From Nonomuraea muscovyensis (GTDB lineage Bacteria > Actinomycetota > Actinomycetes > Streptosporangiales > Streptosporangiaceae), in assembly GCF_014207745.1 (NCBI RefSeq), contig NZ_JACHJB010000002.1:2170001-2234000 (forward strand): 64,000 nt of DNA, in the 5' to 3' direction. Position numbers and translations under genes: made by a program. Positions 42,720-50,677 of this stretch are shown here, one piece after another (position 1 is the stretch's first letter; every line of letters starts with the position of its first letter). Below the pieces are notes generated by a model. It did not search any database and was not told the origin of the DNA. It was given only the letters and a program-made list of their open reading frames with translations.

Positions 42720-43784
42720 TCACGACACCTCCCGGCACGCGCGGTAGAAGTCGCGCCAGCCGGGACGCTCGCGGACGACCGTCTCCAGGTATTCGCGCCA
42801 CACCACCCGGTCGGACACCGGCTCCTGCACCACGGCGCCGACGATCCCGGCGGCCACGTCGGCCGGGCGCAGCACCCCGTCGCCGAAGTGCGCCGCGAGG
42901 GCGATGCCGCCGGTGAGCACCGAGATCGCCTCGGCGGTGGACAGGGTGCCGGTGGGCGACTTGAGCTTGGTGCGGCCGTCCTCGGTGACGCCGGCGCGCA
43001 GCTCGCGGAAGACCGTCACCACGCGGCGGATCTCCTCCAGGCCCGTGCCGGCCTCGGGCAGCTCGAGGGAACGGCCGAGTTGGGCGACGCGCCGGGCGAC
43101 GATGTCCACCTCCTCCTCCGGCGTGGCGGGCACCGGCAGCACCACCGTGTTGAACCGGCGGCGCAGCGCGCTGGACAGCTCGTTGACGCCGCGGTCGCGG
43201 TCGTTGGCGGTGGCGATCAGGTTGAACCCGCGCTGCGCCTGCACCTCGCGGCCCAGCTCGTGGATCGGCAGCGTCTTCTCCGACAGCACGGTGATCAGGG
43301 CGTCCTGCACGTCGGACGGCATCCGGGTGAGCTCCTCCACCCGAGCCACGCGCCCCTCGGCCATCGCCCGCATCACCGGCGAGGGGGTCAGCGCGTCGAG
43401 GGACGGGCCCTCGGCCAGCAGCCGGGCGTAGTTCCAGCCGTATCGGACGGCTTCCTCCGCGGTGCCGGCCGTGCCCTGGACGAGCAGGGTCGAGTCGCCG
43501 CTGACGGCGGCGGCCAGGTGCTCCGACAGCCATGTCTTGGCGGTGCCCGGCACACCGAGCAGCAGCAGCGCGCGGTCGGTGGCGAGGGTGGCGACGGCCA
43601 CCTCGACGATGCGGCGGGCGCCCACGTACTTGGGGGTGATGCGCTCGCCGTCGCCCAGGACGTAGGTGGTCACGGCCCACGGCGACAGCCGCCAGCCGGG
43701 CGGCCGCCGCCGGTCGTCCTCCTTGGCCAGCATCGCCAGTTCCTCGGCGTACTGCTCTTCGGCGTGCGGGCGCAGGACGGTCAT
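42720..43784 (-). CDS. MoxR-family AAA+ ATPase (YehL-like)
   Basis: A 354-aa AAA+ protein. Walker A is GVPGTAKT (77-84). The Walker B position reads ARVEELTRMPSDVQDAL (Glu150-Glu151), as in the YehL subfamily, and sensor 1 is LIATANDRDRGV, with the arginine-finger region SSALRRRFNTV. It starts at ATG 43784, overlapping the DUF5691 stop by ATGA. MoxR ATPases act with VWA partners as chaperone-like remodelers; both partners are present in this operon. Confidence 0.92.
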   Translation of the reverse strand: MTVLRPHAEEQYAEELAMLAKEDDRRRPPGWRLSPWAVTTYVLGDGERITPKYVGARRIVEVAVATLATDRALLLLGVPGTAKTWLSEHLAAAVSGDSTLLVQGTAGTAEEAVRYGWNYARLLAEGPSLDALTPSPVMRAMAEGRVARVEELTRMPSDVQDALITVLSEKTLPIHELGREVQAQRGFNLIATANDRDRGVNELSSALRRRFNTVVLPVPATPEEEVDIVARRVAQLGRSLELPEAGTGLEEIRRVVTVFRELRAGVTEDGRTKLKSPTGTLSTAEAISVLTGGIALAAHFGDGVLRPADVAAGIVGAVVQEPVSDRVVWREYLETVVRERPGWRDFYRACREVS

Positions 43785-45121
43785 CGAAGCTCCTCCAACA
43801 TGTCGGCCCGGAACCGCAGCACGGCGGCGACCCGCTGCACGGCCGGCTCCGGTGAGTAGTGGCCGGCCGCCTCGCCGAGCGCCGGGTCGATGCGTTCGGC
43901 GGCCAGCTTGGCCAGCTCGCCGAGGTTCCACGGCTGGGTGGCCGCCACCTTGACGATCTTGGCGAGCACGGCGGTCGCCAGCCCGTCGCGCCAGTGCGGT
44001 GACACGCCGCCCAGCACCATGATGAGCTGGCTGTCGACGTCGTGCCGGTGCACGAACGCGGCGGCGAGCTCCTGCTGCTCCGCGGGGCCGAGCGCGCTGA
44101 GCAGGTCGGCGATCGGGTCCCAGGCGAACATCGCCCGCGCCCACTCCGGATCGCGCTGCAGCACGGCCGCTCGCACCCAGCCGGCCTTCACCTCGGCGTC
44201 CCACTCGGGGACACGCATCGCGAGCAGCCGGCCCGGCGGGTGCGGCCAGACGGACAGCGGTGCCCGGGCGATGAGCTGCTGCAGCCACCAGGCGCGCTCG
44301 CCGGTGCCGCGCGGCGGCTTGGCCCTGATGCCGTCGCGTTCCATCGCCTTGTCGCAGGCGTGGGGGGCTTCCACGGTGATCACGCCGGCCGCGATGGTGA
44401 GGCACGCGGCGGCGCGTGCGGCCATCCGCCCGGCCAGGCGGGAGGCGGTCAGCCGGGCGAGCAGGTTGGCGGCCTGCTGGCGCACCTCACGCCTGCGGTC
44501 GTCGAGCGCCCGCTCCAGGAACGGCTCGTCGGCCATGGACAGGCCGTCGGCCAGCACCTCCACGAACTCCGCGCGGTCACCGGGTGTCTCCTCCTCCCAC
44601 GTGCTCTCCAGCAGGAGCCGGGCCGCCTCGGGGTCGGAGGCCCTGAGCCGGCGCAGGTGGGCCCGGCGGTCGGCGGCGCCGCCCAGCTCCCACGTCTGGC
44701 CGGTGGGCTCCTCCAGCAGGTAGGCCCAGGCGGGGTTGAGGCTCGCCAGCCACCGGCCGCGCCGCCCGGCGAGCACGCCGAGATGGGCGCGGATCGACCG
44801 GTCACGGGCGCCCCGGTCGAGCAGGCCGGGCAGCGCGTACGGGGGCACCCTGCGGCCGGTGGCCGCCGCCGCGGCGAGCCATTCGGGCAGCAGCCGCTCG
44901 TGCTCGCCGCCCATGATCCGCACCAGCCGCTCCCCCGCCTGCCGGCTCACCGCCGCCTGCTCCTCCTCGGGCGCCGCCCCCGGCGGCTCGCCGTCGCGGC
45001 GTGGGGCCCGGCCGGCGCGCCGCCGCGCGACCTCCACCGCCGCGTCCGCCAGCAACTCCCCCTCGTACGGCCTGCGGTCGGTGCCCACCAGGGCCGTCGA
45101 GGCCAGCTCCGCCCAGCTCAC
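43781..45121 (-). CDS. DUF5691 family protein
   Basis: A 446-aa helical, HEAT-like protein of the DUF5691 family: WAELASTALVGTDRR at the start, LLPEWLAAAAATGRRVPPYALPGLLDRGA, then repeats rich in Arg, Leu and Ala. The GTG 45121 start overlaps the SWIM-family stop codon (GTGA). It is found next to SWIM, MoxR and DUF5682 genes in many actinomycetes. No catalytic motif is visible, so a scaffold role in the complex is possible. Confidence 0.85.
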   Translation of the reverse strand: MSWAELASTALVGTDRRPYEGELLADAAVEVARRRAGRAPRRDGEPPGAAPEEEQAAVSRQAGERLVRIMGGEHERLLPEWLAAAAATGRRVPPYALPGLLDRGARDRSIRAHLGVLAGRRGRWLASLNPAWAYLLEEPTGQTWELGGAADRRAHLRRLRASDPEAARLLLESTWEEETPGDRAEFVEVLADGLSMADEPFLERALDDRRREVRQQAANLLARLTASRLAGRMAARAAACLTIAAGVITVEAPHACDKAMERDGIRAKPPRGTGERAWWLQQLIARAPLSVWPHPPGRLLAMRVPEWDAEVKAGWVRAAVLQRDPEWARAMFAWDPIADLLSALGPAEQQELAAAFVHRHDVDSQLIMVLGGVSPHWRDGLATAVLAKIVKVAATQPWNLGELAKLAAERIDPALGEAAGHYSPEPAVQRVAAVLRFRADMLEELR

Positions 45122-46125
45122 CCGATCACCACCGTGCCGTCGTCGTCCCAGGTGGTCAACGGGCGCAGGCCCCGCGGGCTCCATTCGGCGGCGACCGTGA
45201 CGGGCCGCCCGCCGGACACGGCGATCAGCCACCACGGGTCGCGCGCCCCGGGATGCAGCGGGAACCCGCCCAGGGCCGCCCGGGTGGGCACGACGTCCGC
45301 CAGCACGAGCGGCCAGGAGTCGATCCAGGGATCGCCGGCCAGCGCCCTCGCCACCTCGTCCATGGCCGCCTCCGGCGACACCCCCGGCGGCCCGCCCGCC
45401 CGCCCGCGACCGGCCGCGTCCTCAGGCGCCCCCGCCACCAGGGCGCGGAGCGGGGTGGCGCCCGGGTAGAAGGCCAGGTCGGCGTCGATGACAGCGCCCG
45501 TGACGAGGGAGTCGTCGAGCGGCCGGCCGGGCGGGGCGAACGACAGCACCAGGGCCGCCCGCCCCGTGGCACGGCCGCGCAGCCACACCCGGCGGGCCGT
45601 CAGCCGGTCCTGCGTCTCGTCGCGCCGCCCGAGCACGTCCCAGCGGTCGCGCACCACCGGCCCGGCCAGCACCTCCTCGCGCGTCACCGGGAAGCCCGTC
45701 CGGATGAGCACCGTGCGGGCGAGCGGCTCCGGCAGCTCGGCCCGTCGCCGGTAGGCCACGGCCAGGAGGTGGAGCAGCGCGTATTCCTCCAGCAGCCGCC
45801 CCGGCCAGTCGTCCTCGGCCCGCACCCGGGCCAGCCGCGAGACGATGCCCGCGACGCCGGGGGCCTGGGCGTCGACCAGCCGTCTGGCCAGGTCGGCCCA
45901 GTCGCGCTCACCGGCCGCCGTCAGGCCCTGGCGCACCTGGTCGGCCAGCCACCGCTCCAGCTCGGCCAGGCCCGCCGCCACCCGCCCATGCCGCACGGAC
46001 GCGGCGCCGGACCCCCGCCCGGTCCCCTCGGCGGGCGCCGCCTTGCGGGCGGATGCCGGTGCGGGCGTCTGATCGCGGCTCAACCGTTCGATCACTTGCA
46101 GCACACTAGCCACGCCGACCGACAT
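45118..46125 (-). CDS. YehQ/SWIM-family protein lacking the SWIM zinc finger
   Basis: A 335-aa protein matching the C-terminal two thirds of SWIM zinc-finger proteins of this operon type: RVAAGLAELERWLADQVRQGL, LVDAQAPGVAGIVSRLA, WPGRLLEEYALLHLLAVAYRR, RDRWDVLGRRD, RRVWLRGRATGRAALVLSFA, DADLAFYPGATPLRALVAG. The N-terminal CxCx(n)CxH SWIM finger is absent. Only 36 bp separate its start from the divergent cupin gene, so there is no room for it. ATG 46125 is the best start. It heads the MoxR-VWA operon and may be truncated. Confidence 0.75.
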   Translation of the reverse strand: MSVGVASVLQVIERLSRDQTPAPASARKAAPAEGTGRGSGAASVRHGRVAAGLAELERWLADQVRQGLTAAGERDWADLARRLVDAQAPGVAGIVSRLARVRAEDDWPGRLLEEYALLHLLAVAYRRRAELPEPLARTVLIRTGFPVTREEVLAGPVVRDRWDVLGRRDETQDRLTARRVWLRGRATGRAALVLSFAPPGRPLDDSLVTGAVIDADLAFYPGATPLRALVAGAPEDAAGRGRAGGPPGVSPEAAMDEVARALAGDPWIDSWPLVLADVVPTRAALGGFPLHPGARDPWWLIAVSGGRPVTVAAEWSPRGLRPLTTWDDDGTVVIG

Positions 46126-46161
46126 TTCGCGCCCGGCCGGAGCTCTCCGTAGACTCCTCCC

Positions 46162-46459
46162 GTGGAGCTGACGATGGGCCAGCGCCACCGGCGTCTACTT
46201 CCTGCTGCAGCCCGGCGAGGAGTCGATCCCGCACCGGGTCCGCTCCGACGAGGTATGGCTGTGGCACCGCGGCGGCCCGCTGTCGCTCACGGTGGACGGC
46301 GCGACGATCATCCTGGGGCCGGCGGTCGAGGAGGGTCAGGTGCCGCAGGCGGTGGTGCCCGGCGGCGCCTGGCAGCCGGCCCGCCCGTCGGCGGCCGAGG
46401 CCGTGCTGGTGAGCTGCGTCGTGTCGCCGGGCTTCGACTTCGCCGACTTCACGACCTGA
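46162..46459 (+). pseudogene. DUF985 cupin gene with internal deletion
   Basis: A leaderless start is visible (TAGACT at 46150-46155, then GTG 46162 reading VELT). After only a few codons, in another frame, the sequence becomes ATGVYFLLQPGEESIPHRVR then SDEVWLWHRGGPL and ends VSCVVSPGFDFADFTT at 46459. This is the C-terminal two thirds of the DUF985 (PF06172) cupin. The usual N-terminal PHPEGGWFRE region is missing and an in-frame TGA precedes the cupin part, so no full protein can be made. Confidence 0.75.
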
Positions 46460-46619
46460 CGCACGGCATCACCGCGTACGAGACCCGCCCCGGGTGGAGC
46501 GGCGTCAAAGGTCCCTGCGGGCTCAGGGGCATGGCGGGCGAGGCGGCCGATTAGCGGGACTTGACCCCGCCGATACCCGCGCCCGGCCGTAGGGTGTGGT
46601 GGCGCGGGGAAGGCCAACG

Positions 46620-46658
46620 GGCGTGACTCCTCCGCTCCCCGATGGGAGCGGCTTCTCG
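46620..46658 (-). ncRNA. Right end and omega-RNA 3' hairpin of tnpB
   Basis: On the minus strand, right after the tnpB stop, CCGCTCCC (46651-46644) pairs with GGGAGCGG (46639-46632) around loop ATCG, then GAGGAGTCACGCC reaches the element end at 46620. The remnant at 3663-3696 keeps the same stem with a changed loop. The guide would be read from the flank starting at 46619 (CGTTGGCCTTCCCCGC on the minus strand). Confidence 0.7.
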
Positions 46659-47861
46659 CTAAGCCGCTCGCGCGGCGTCGCGAAGGGCAAGCCCTGCCCT
46701 CAAGATGTTGACCGCCGCGTTCGCGTCGGCGTGCGCGGTGTGCCCGCACGCCCAACATCGGAACCCGGCCTGGGTGACGCGGTTCTCCGCCACACAGTGC
46801 CCGCATCGCGAGCAGGTGCGGGAGGTGTCGGCGGGGTTCACCGCGATCAGCTCTCGACCGGCGCTTCCAGCCTTGTGCGACAAGATCGTCAGGAACACCC
46901 CCCAACCCGCGTCCAGGATGCTCTTGTTCAGCCCCGACTTGGCGGCTGCCCCGTTGGGCAGCCATCCGCCCTCACCGTCCGGTTTCGGTGCCGCCCGGCT
47001 GGTCATGTTGGCGACCTGGAGCGCTTCGTGCACGATCACGTCGTAGACACCGACCAGCGCGAGCGCCGCCTTGTGCGCGCCGTCGAGGCGCTGCCTGCGC
47101 ACCTTGGCGTGCAGGGCCGCGACCCGGGCCACGGCCTTGCGGCGGCGGTTGGAGCCGCGTTGCTTGCGAGACAGGTCTCGCTGGGCCGCCGCGAGCCGGT
47201 CAGCGCACGCGGCAAGGTGGCGCTGGTTGGCGACGTGCTCGCCATCGCTGGTGGTGACCAGCCAGGCGACGCCCATGTCGATGCCGACGGCCACACCCGT
47301 GGCGGGCAACGGCTGGGCGGGCACATCATCGCAGGACAGGATCACGTACCAGCGGCGGCCTTCCCGTTTCACGCTGATCGTCTTGACGGTGCCGAGCACC
47401 CGCCGGTGCTGGTGGACACGGACCTGCCCGATGCCCTGAAGCCGCACGTAGGTGGCGGCCGGGTGGCCGGGCTGGGAATCCCACCGGCAGCCGTCACCGT
47501 CCTTGGGCCACTCCACGGTGTCGAACCAGCCCTTGCCCTTGAAACGCGGGAACCCGGGCGCGCGCCCGGCCTTGACACGGGCGAAGAACGCGGCGAACGC
47601 CTTGTCCAACCGCCGCAAGGTGGCCTGCTGAGAGGAGAACGACCACCGGCCCTGCCCGCCGGGATCATCGGCCCGAATGTGCTTCAACTCCGCCGACTGC
47701 TCGCCGTAGCGCACCGTCACACCCGCCTTGCGGTAGGCAGTGCGACGGTGCTCCAACGCGGCGTTGTACAACTGCTGGTGGTCTGCCAGGCACGCGGTGA
47801 GCGCCGCGACCTGCTTGCGGGTGGGACGCAACAGGAACTTGAACGACCTACGCACGGCCAC
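46659..47861 (-). CDS. tnpB: TnpB, RNA-guided DNA endonuclease
   Basis: A 400-aa TnpB of normal length. The RuvC residues are all present: Asp195 in GIDMG, Glu279 in VIVHEAL, Asp379 in HADANAAVNI. The zinc ribbon has Cys350/353 and Cys369/372. The N-terminal wedge region (RSFKFLLRPTRKQ, FFARVKAGRAPGFPRFKGK) is typical. It overlaps the tnpA remnant by 14 bp. The 3' end merges into the omega-RNA. It should be able to cleave DNA complementary to its guide, although TnpA is broken. Confidence 0.92.
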   Translation of the reverse strand: MAVRRSFKFLLRPTRKQVAALTACLADHQQLYNAALEHRRTAYRKAGVTVRYGEQSAELKHIRADDPGGQGRWSFSSQQATLRRLDKAFAAFFARVKAGRAPGFPRFKGKGWFDTVEWPKDGDGCRWDSQPGHPAATYVRLQGIGQVRVHQHRRVLGTVKTISVKREGRRWYVILSCDDVPAQPLPATGVAVGIDMGVAWLVTTSDGEHVANQRHLAACADRLAAAQRDLSRKQRGSNRRRKAVARVAALHAKVRRQRLDGAHKAALALVGVYDVIVHEALQVANMTSRAAPKPDGEGGWLPNGAAAKSGLNKSILDAGWGVFLTILSHKAGSAGRELIAVNPADTSRTCSRCGHCVAENRVTQAGFRCWACGHTAHADANAAVNILRAGLALRDAARAA

Positions 47862-48060
47862 CCGCCCTGGCTGCCCGCCCGTCCCGCGTGTCGATGCAGC
47901 GCCGCACCATCCGGGTGGACACGGCCTCGGCGTGGACCAACTCCTCCAGAGGAGTCTTCACCCGGCCGCCAAGAACCGGACGGCGGCGCTTCGGGCACCA
48001 CGCGACGGGATACCCGACGTCATACGCAACGCTGGCGGAGATACGCGCCTGACGAGCCAC
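47848..48060 (-). pseudogene. tnpA: TnpA (IS200-type Y1 transposase) with internal deletion
   Basis: The GTG start opens SVAYDVGYPVAWCPKRRRPV and LGGRV, the TnpA N-terminus. After EELVHAEA it jumps to VSTRMVRRCIDTRDGR, which is the usual C-terminal end, then stops at 47848. The middle, with the HUH metal site and catalytic Tyr, is missing in frame, leaving 70 aa instead of about 135-150. It cannot transpose. Confidence 0.8.
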
Positions 48061-48175
48061 ACGATCAGTATCACCGCGTCACCTCTCTCATGCGCGATGA
48101 ACGGAGATCTCCCATGCCCGAACCTGGCAGGTCACGGCACACTCGGGACGCGGTGGCCCTCCCGCTCCCGATTCC

Positions 48176-48197
48176 CCCGTCGTCTGAAGGCGACGGG
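48176..48197 (+). repeat. Short palindrome before the DNA ligase gene
   Basis: CCCGTCG (48176-48182) and CGACGGG (48191-48197) form a 7-bp stem with an 8-nt loop TCTGAAGG. It lies upstream of tnpA and 18 nt before the ligase start. It could be the left-end hairpin of the IS605-type element, or the right end of another TnpB element now lost. Confidence 0.55.
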
Positions 48198-48214
48198 CTC
48201 CTCGGGAGGACTTG

Positions 48215-49228
48215 ATGGGGCGACTGCCCACCTACCAGCCGATGCTGGCCCAGCTCGGTTCCCTGCCACCGCCCGCGCAGCACCACCTGTGGAGCGCGGA
48301 GATGAAGTGGGACGGCGTCCGCGGCCTGGCGTACGCCGAGGCCGGGGCGCTGCGGATGATGTCGCGCAACGGCAGGGACGTGACGCTCGCCTACCCGGAG
48401 CTGTATCCGCTGGCGGGGGCCCTCGACGGGCGTGACGCGGTGCTCGACGGGGAGATCGTCGCGTTCGACGACGCCGGGCGGCTCAGCTTCGCCGCGCTCG
48501 CCCCGCGCATGCACCAGCGCAACCCCGCCAAGGTGGCCGAGCTGGTCAGGGCGGTGCCCGTCACGTACATGATCTTCGATGTGCTGCACGTGGACGACCG
48601 CAGCGTCGTGCGGCTGCCGTACGACGAGCGGCGCGAGCTCCTTGCGAGCCTGGTCACGCCGGGGTTCCGCTGGCAGGTTCCGGTGGCGTTCGGCGGTGAC
48701 CCGCGTGCGGCGCTGGCGGCCAGCCGGACGCTCGGCCTGGAGGGCGTGGTGGTCAAGCGGCGCGACTCGCCGTACCGGCCGGGCCGGCGCAGCGCGGAGT
48801 GGACCAAGGTGAAGAACTTCTTCCACCTGGAGGTGGTCGTCGGCGGGTGGAAGCCGGGCTCGGGGCGGCGCTCTGGCCGGATCGGGTCGCTGCTGCTGGG
48901 CGGGTACGACGACCGCGCCCGGCTGCTGTACGTGGGCCATGTCGGCACCGGCTTCACCGAGGCCATGCTCACGGCCCTGCACGAGGAGCTGGCCCCGCTG
49001 GAGCGGCCCGGCTCGCCGTTCGGGGTGCCGGTGCCGAGGGAGTTCGCCCGCGACGCGCACTGGGTGGAGCCCCGGCTGGTGGGCGAGGTGCAGTACGCCG
49101 AGGTGACCGGCGACGGGCGGCTGCGGCACCCGTCGTGGCGGGGCCTGCGCCCCGACCGGTCACCCGAGGAGGTGCGCGCTCCGGAGCCGGACGTGTCCCT
49201 GGGGCGCGCCGCGAACGAAGGGTCCTAG
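48215..49228 (+). CDS. ATP-dependent DNA ligase (LigC/LigD ligase-domain type)
   Basis: A 337-aa ATP-dependent DNA ligase. The adenylation Lys31 is in EMKWDGV. Motif III is LDGEIVAF with Glu80, motif IV is LEGVVVKRR (Glu176, Lys181), and motif V is WTKVK (196-200). A C-terminal OB-fold follows. GGGAGGA precedes ATG 48215. No polymerase or nuclease domain is attached, so it is a stand-alone ligase for repair such as NHEJ-type end joining. The left end of the IS element abuts its leader. Confidence 0.9.
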   Translation: MGRLPTYQPMLAQLGSLPPPAQHHLWSAEMKWDGVRGLAYAEAGALRMMSRNGRDVTLAYPELYPLAGALDGRDAVLDGEIVAFDDAGRLSFAALAPRMHQRNPAKVAELVRAVPVTYMIFDVLHVDDRSVVRLPYDERRELLASLVTPGFRWQVPVAFGGDPRAALAASRTLGLEGVVVKRRDSPYRPGRRSAEWTKVKNFFHLEVVVGGWKPGSGRRSGRIGSLLLGGYDDRARLLYVGHVGTGFTEAMLTALHEELAPLERPGSPFGVPVPREFARDAHWVEPRLVGEVQYAEVTGDGRLRHPSWRGLRPDRSPEEVRAPEPDVSLGRAANEGS

Positions 49229-49289
49229 GACCAAAGCCGCACCGCGGGACCGAGGCGGGGCGGGGCTGGAGGCTCCTAGCGTCGTCGTC

Positions 49290-50162
49290 ATGACATATCT
49301 GGTGACAGGGGCGACCGGGAAGGCCGGTCGCGCGGTGGTGGACCATCTGCTGCGGGCGGGGGTGCGGGTCCGGGCGCTGACCCGTGACCCCGGCAGGGCG
49401 GACCTGCCCGAGCAGGTGGAGGTGGTGGCGGGCGACCTCAACGATCCGGACGGCCTGGCGCCCGCCCTGGAGGGCGTCGTCGGCCTGCACCTGCTGACCG
49501 CCGGGGGCGACGACTACGCGACCCTCCGGACCGGCCCGGAGCTGGCGGAGCTGGCGCGCCGGGCCGGGGTGCGGCGGGTCACGCTGCTGTGGAACGGCCA
49601 CGTCGGTCCCGTGGAGCGGGCCTTCGAGGGCAGCGGCCTGGAGTGGACCAGGCTGGAGGCGGTCGACTTCATGAGCAACACCCTCACCTGGGCCGAGTCC
49701 GTCCGGTCGGAGGGGGTCGTGCGCGAGCCGTTCGCCGACGTGCCCACCGCGGTGGTGGACGAGGCCGACGTGGGGGCCGTGGCGGCGGCCGTACTGGTGC
49801 GGGGCGGGCACGGCGGCAGGTCGTACTCGGTGACGGGGCCGCAGGCGCTCACGCCGAGGCAGCGGCTCGCCACGATCGCCGAGGTGACCGGCCGGGAGCT
49901 CGGCTTCGTGGAGCTGTCGGAGGAGCAGGCCCGCGAACGCTGGCGGGCGGCGGGGCACGACGAGGAGTTGATCGAGATCCTGGCCTCCTGGCACGGGAGC
50001 CCGCCCGCCGCCGCGTTCACGGTCGTCCCCACGGTACGGGAGATCACCGGCCGCGAGCCGGGCACGTTCGCCGCGTGGGCGGCCCGCCACGCCGAGCTCT
50101 TCGCCGCGGAGGCAGCGGGCCAGGAGGGGGTGGTTCAGGAGGGGGCGGCCGGTCCGCGGTAA
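49290..50162 (+). CDS. NmrA-like NAD(P)-binding oxidoreductase
   Basis: A 290-aa atypical SDR of the NmrA/NAD(P)H-azoreductase-like group. The Rossmann motif is VTGATGKAGR (5-14), followed by ALTRDPGRADLP and VVAGDLNDPDGLAPALEGV. The later part (DEADVGAVAAAVL, YSVTGPQALTPRQRLATIAEVTGR) is typical for these proteins. ATG 49290 lies 7 nt after a TAGCGT -10 box, so it is leaderless. The 3' end overlaps the convergent AsnC gene by 28 bp. Confidence 0.88.
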   Translation: MTYLVTGATGKAGRAVVDHLLRAGVRVRALTRDPGRADLPEQVEVVAGDLNDPDGLAPALEGVVGLHLLTAGGDDYATLRTGPELAELARRAGVRRVTLLWNGHVGPVERAFEGSGLEWTRLEAVDFMSNTLTWAESVRSEGVVREPFADVPTAVVDEADVGAVAAAVLVRGGHGGRSYSVTGPQALTPRQRLATIAEVTGRELGFVELSEEQARERWRAAGHDEELIEILASWHGSPPAAAFTVVPTVREITGREPGTFAAWAARHAELFAAEAAGQEGVVQEGAAGPR

Positions 50163-50584
50163 GGGAGGGGCTGGCTGTAGACGACGCTGGTCGTGGTGCT
50201 GCCGAAGGCGGCCAGCGCGTCGATCACCTGCTCCAGGTGGGGCATCGAGGTGGCCCCCACCTTGAGCGTGTAGCAGTCGTCGCCGGTGGTGCGCAGGCAC
50301 TCCAGGATCTCCGGCCGCTCGCCCAGCAGCCGGTGCAGCGGCTCGTGCCGGTTGCCCGGATACTTCAGGCGCACCACGGCGAGCACCGCCAGCCCGACCT
50401 TGGCCAGGTCCACCTCGGCCCGGTAGCCGGTGATGACGCCGAGCGCCTCCAGCCGCCTGACCCGCTCCGTGGTGGCCGAGGGGCTGAGACTGACCCGCCG
50501 CCCCAGCTCGGCGAACGGGAGGCGGCCGTCGCGCTGCAGCTCGTGGAGGATCGCCCAGTCGGTCACGTCGAGACTCTCGGCCAT
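50135..50584 (-). CDS. Lrp/AsnC-family regulator
   Basis: A 149-aa regulator. The helix-turn-helix is LDVTDWAILHELQRDGRLPF with VSLSPSATTERVRRLEALGVI, and a RAM ligand-binding domain follows (CYTLKVGATSMPHLEQVIDAL). It starts at ATG 50584, 6 nt after TAAAAT, with no ribosome site (leaderless). The effector is unknown; amino acids are usual. Confidence 0.9.
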   Translation of the reverse strand: MAESLDVTDWAILHELQRDGRLPFAELGRRVSLSPSATTERVRRLEALGVITGYRAEVDLAKVGLAVLAVVRLKYPGNRHEPLHRLLGERPEILECLRTTGDDCYTLKVGATSMPHLEQVIDALAAFGSTTTSVVYSQPLPYRGPAAPS

Positions 50585-50677
50585 TCGGCCATTTTACCGT
50601 GGATTCCCCGGCGGATCCCTGGTTCTGCCAGGGAAATACTCTTCCCGTCCGGAGAAGCGCCTGGATAGCCTGAACCA

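Larger units (their letters stand above)
46620..48206 (-). mobile_element. IS605-type element: intact tnpB, deleted tnpA
   Basis: The element contains tnpA' (47848-48060) and tnpB (46659-47861) in the same direction. The right end is defined at 46620 by comparison with the second copy at 3325-3696, where homology stops after GTCACGCC. The left end is not certain; a 7-bp hairpin at 48176-48197 upstream of tnpA is a candidate. Without TnpA the element cannot transpose by itself. Confidence 0.75.

Noticed and set aside
49221..49232. Palindrome GGTCCTAGGACC before the NmrA-like gene considered as a DosR-type operator
   Set aside because: The half-sites are in the wrong order for the GGGACC-n-GGTCCC pattern, and it overlaps the end of the ligase gene.
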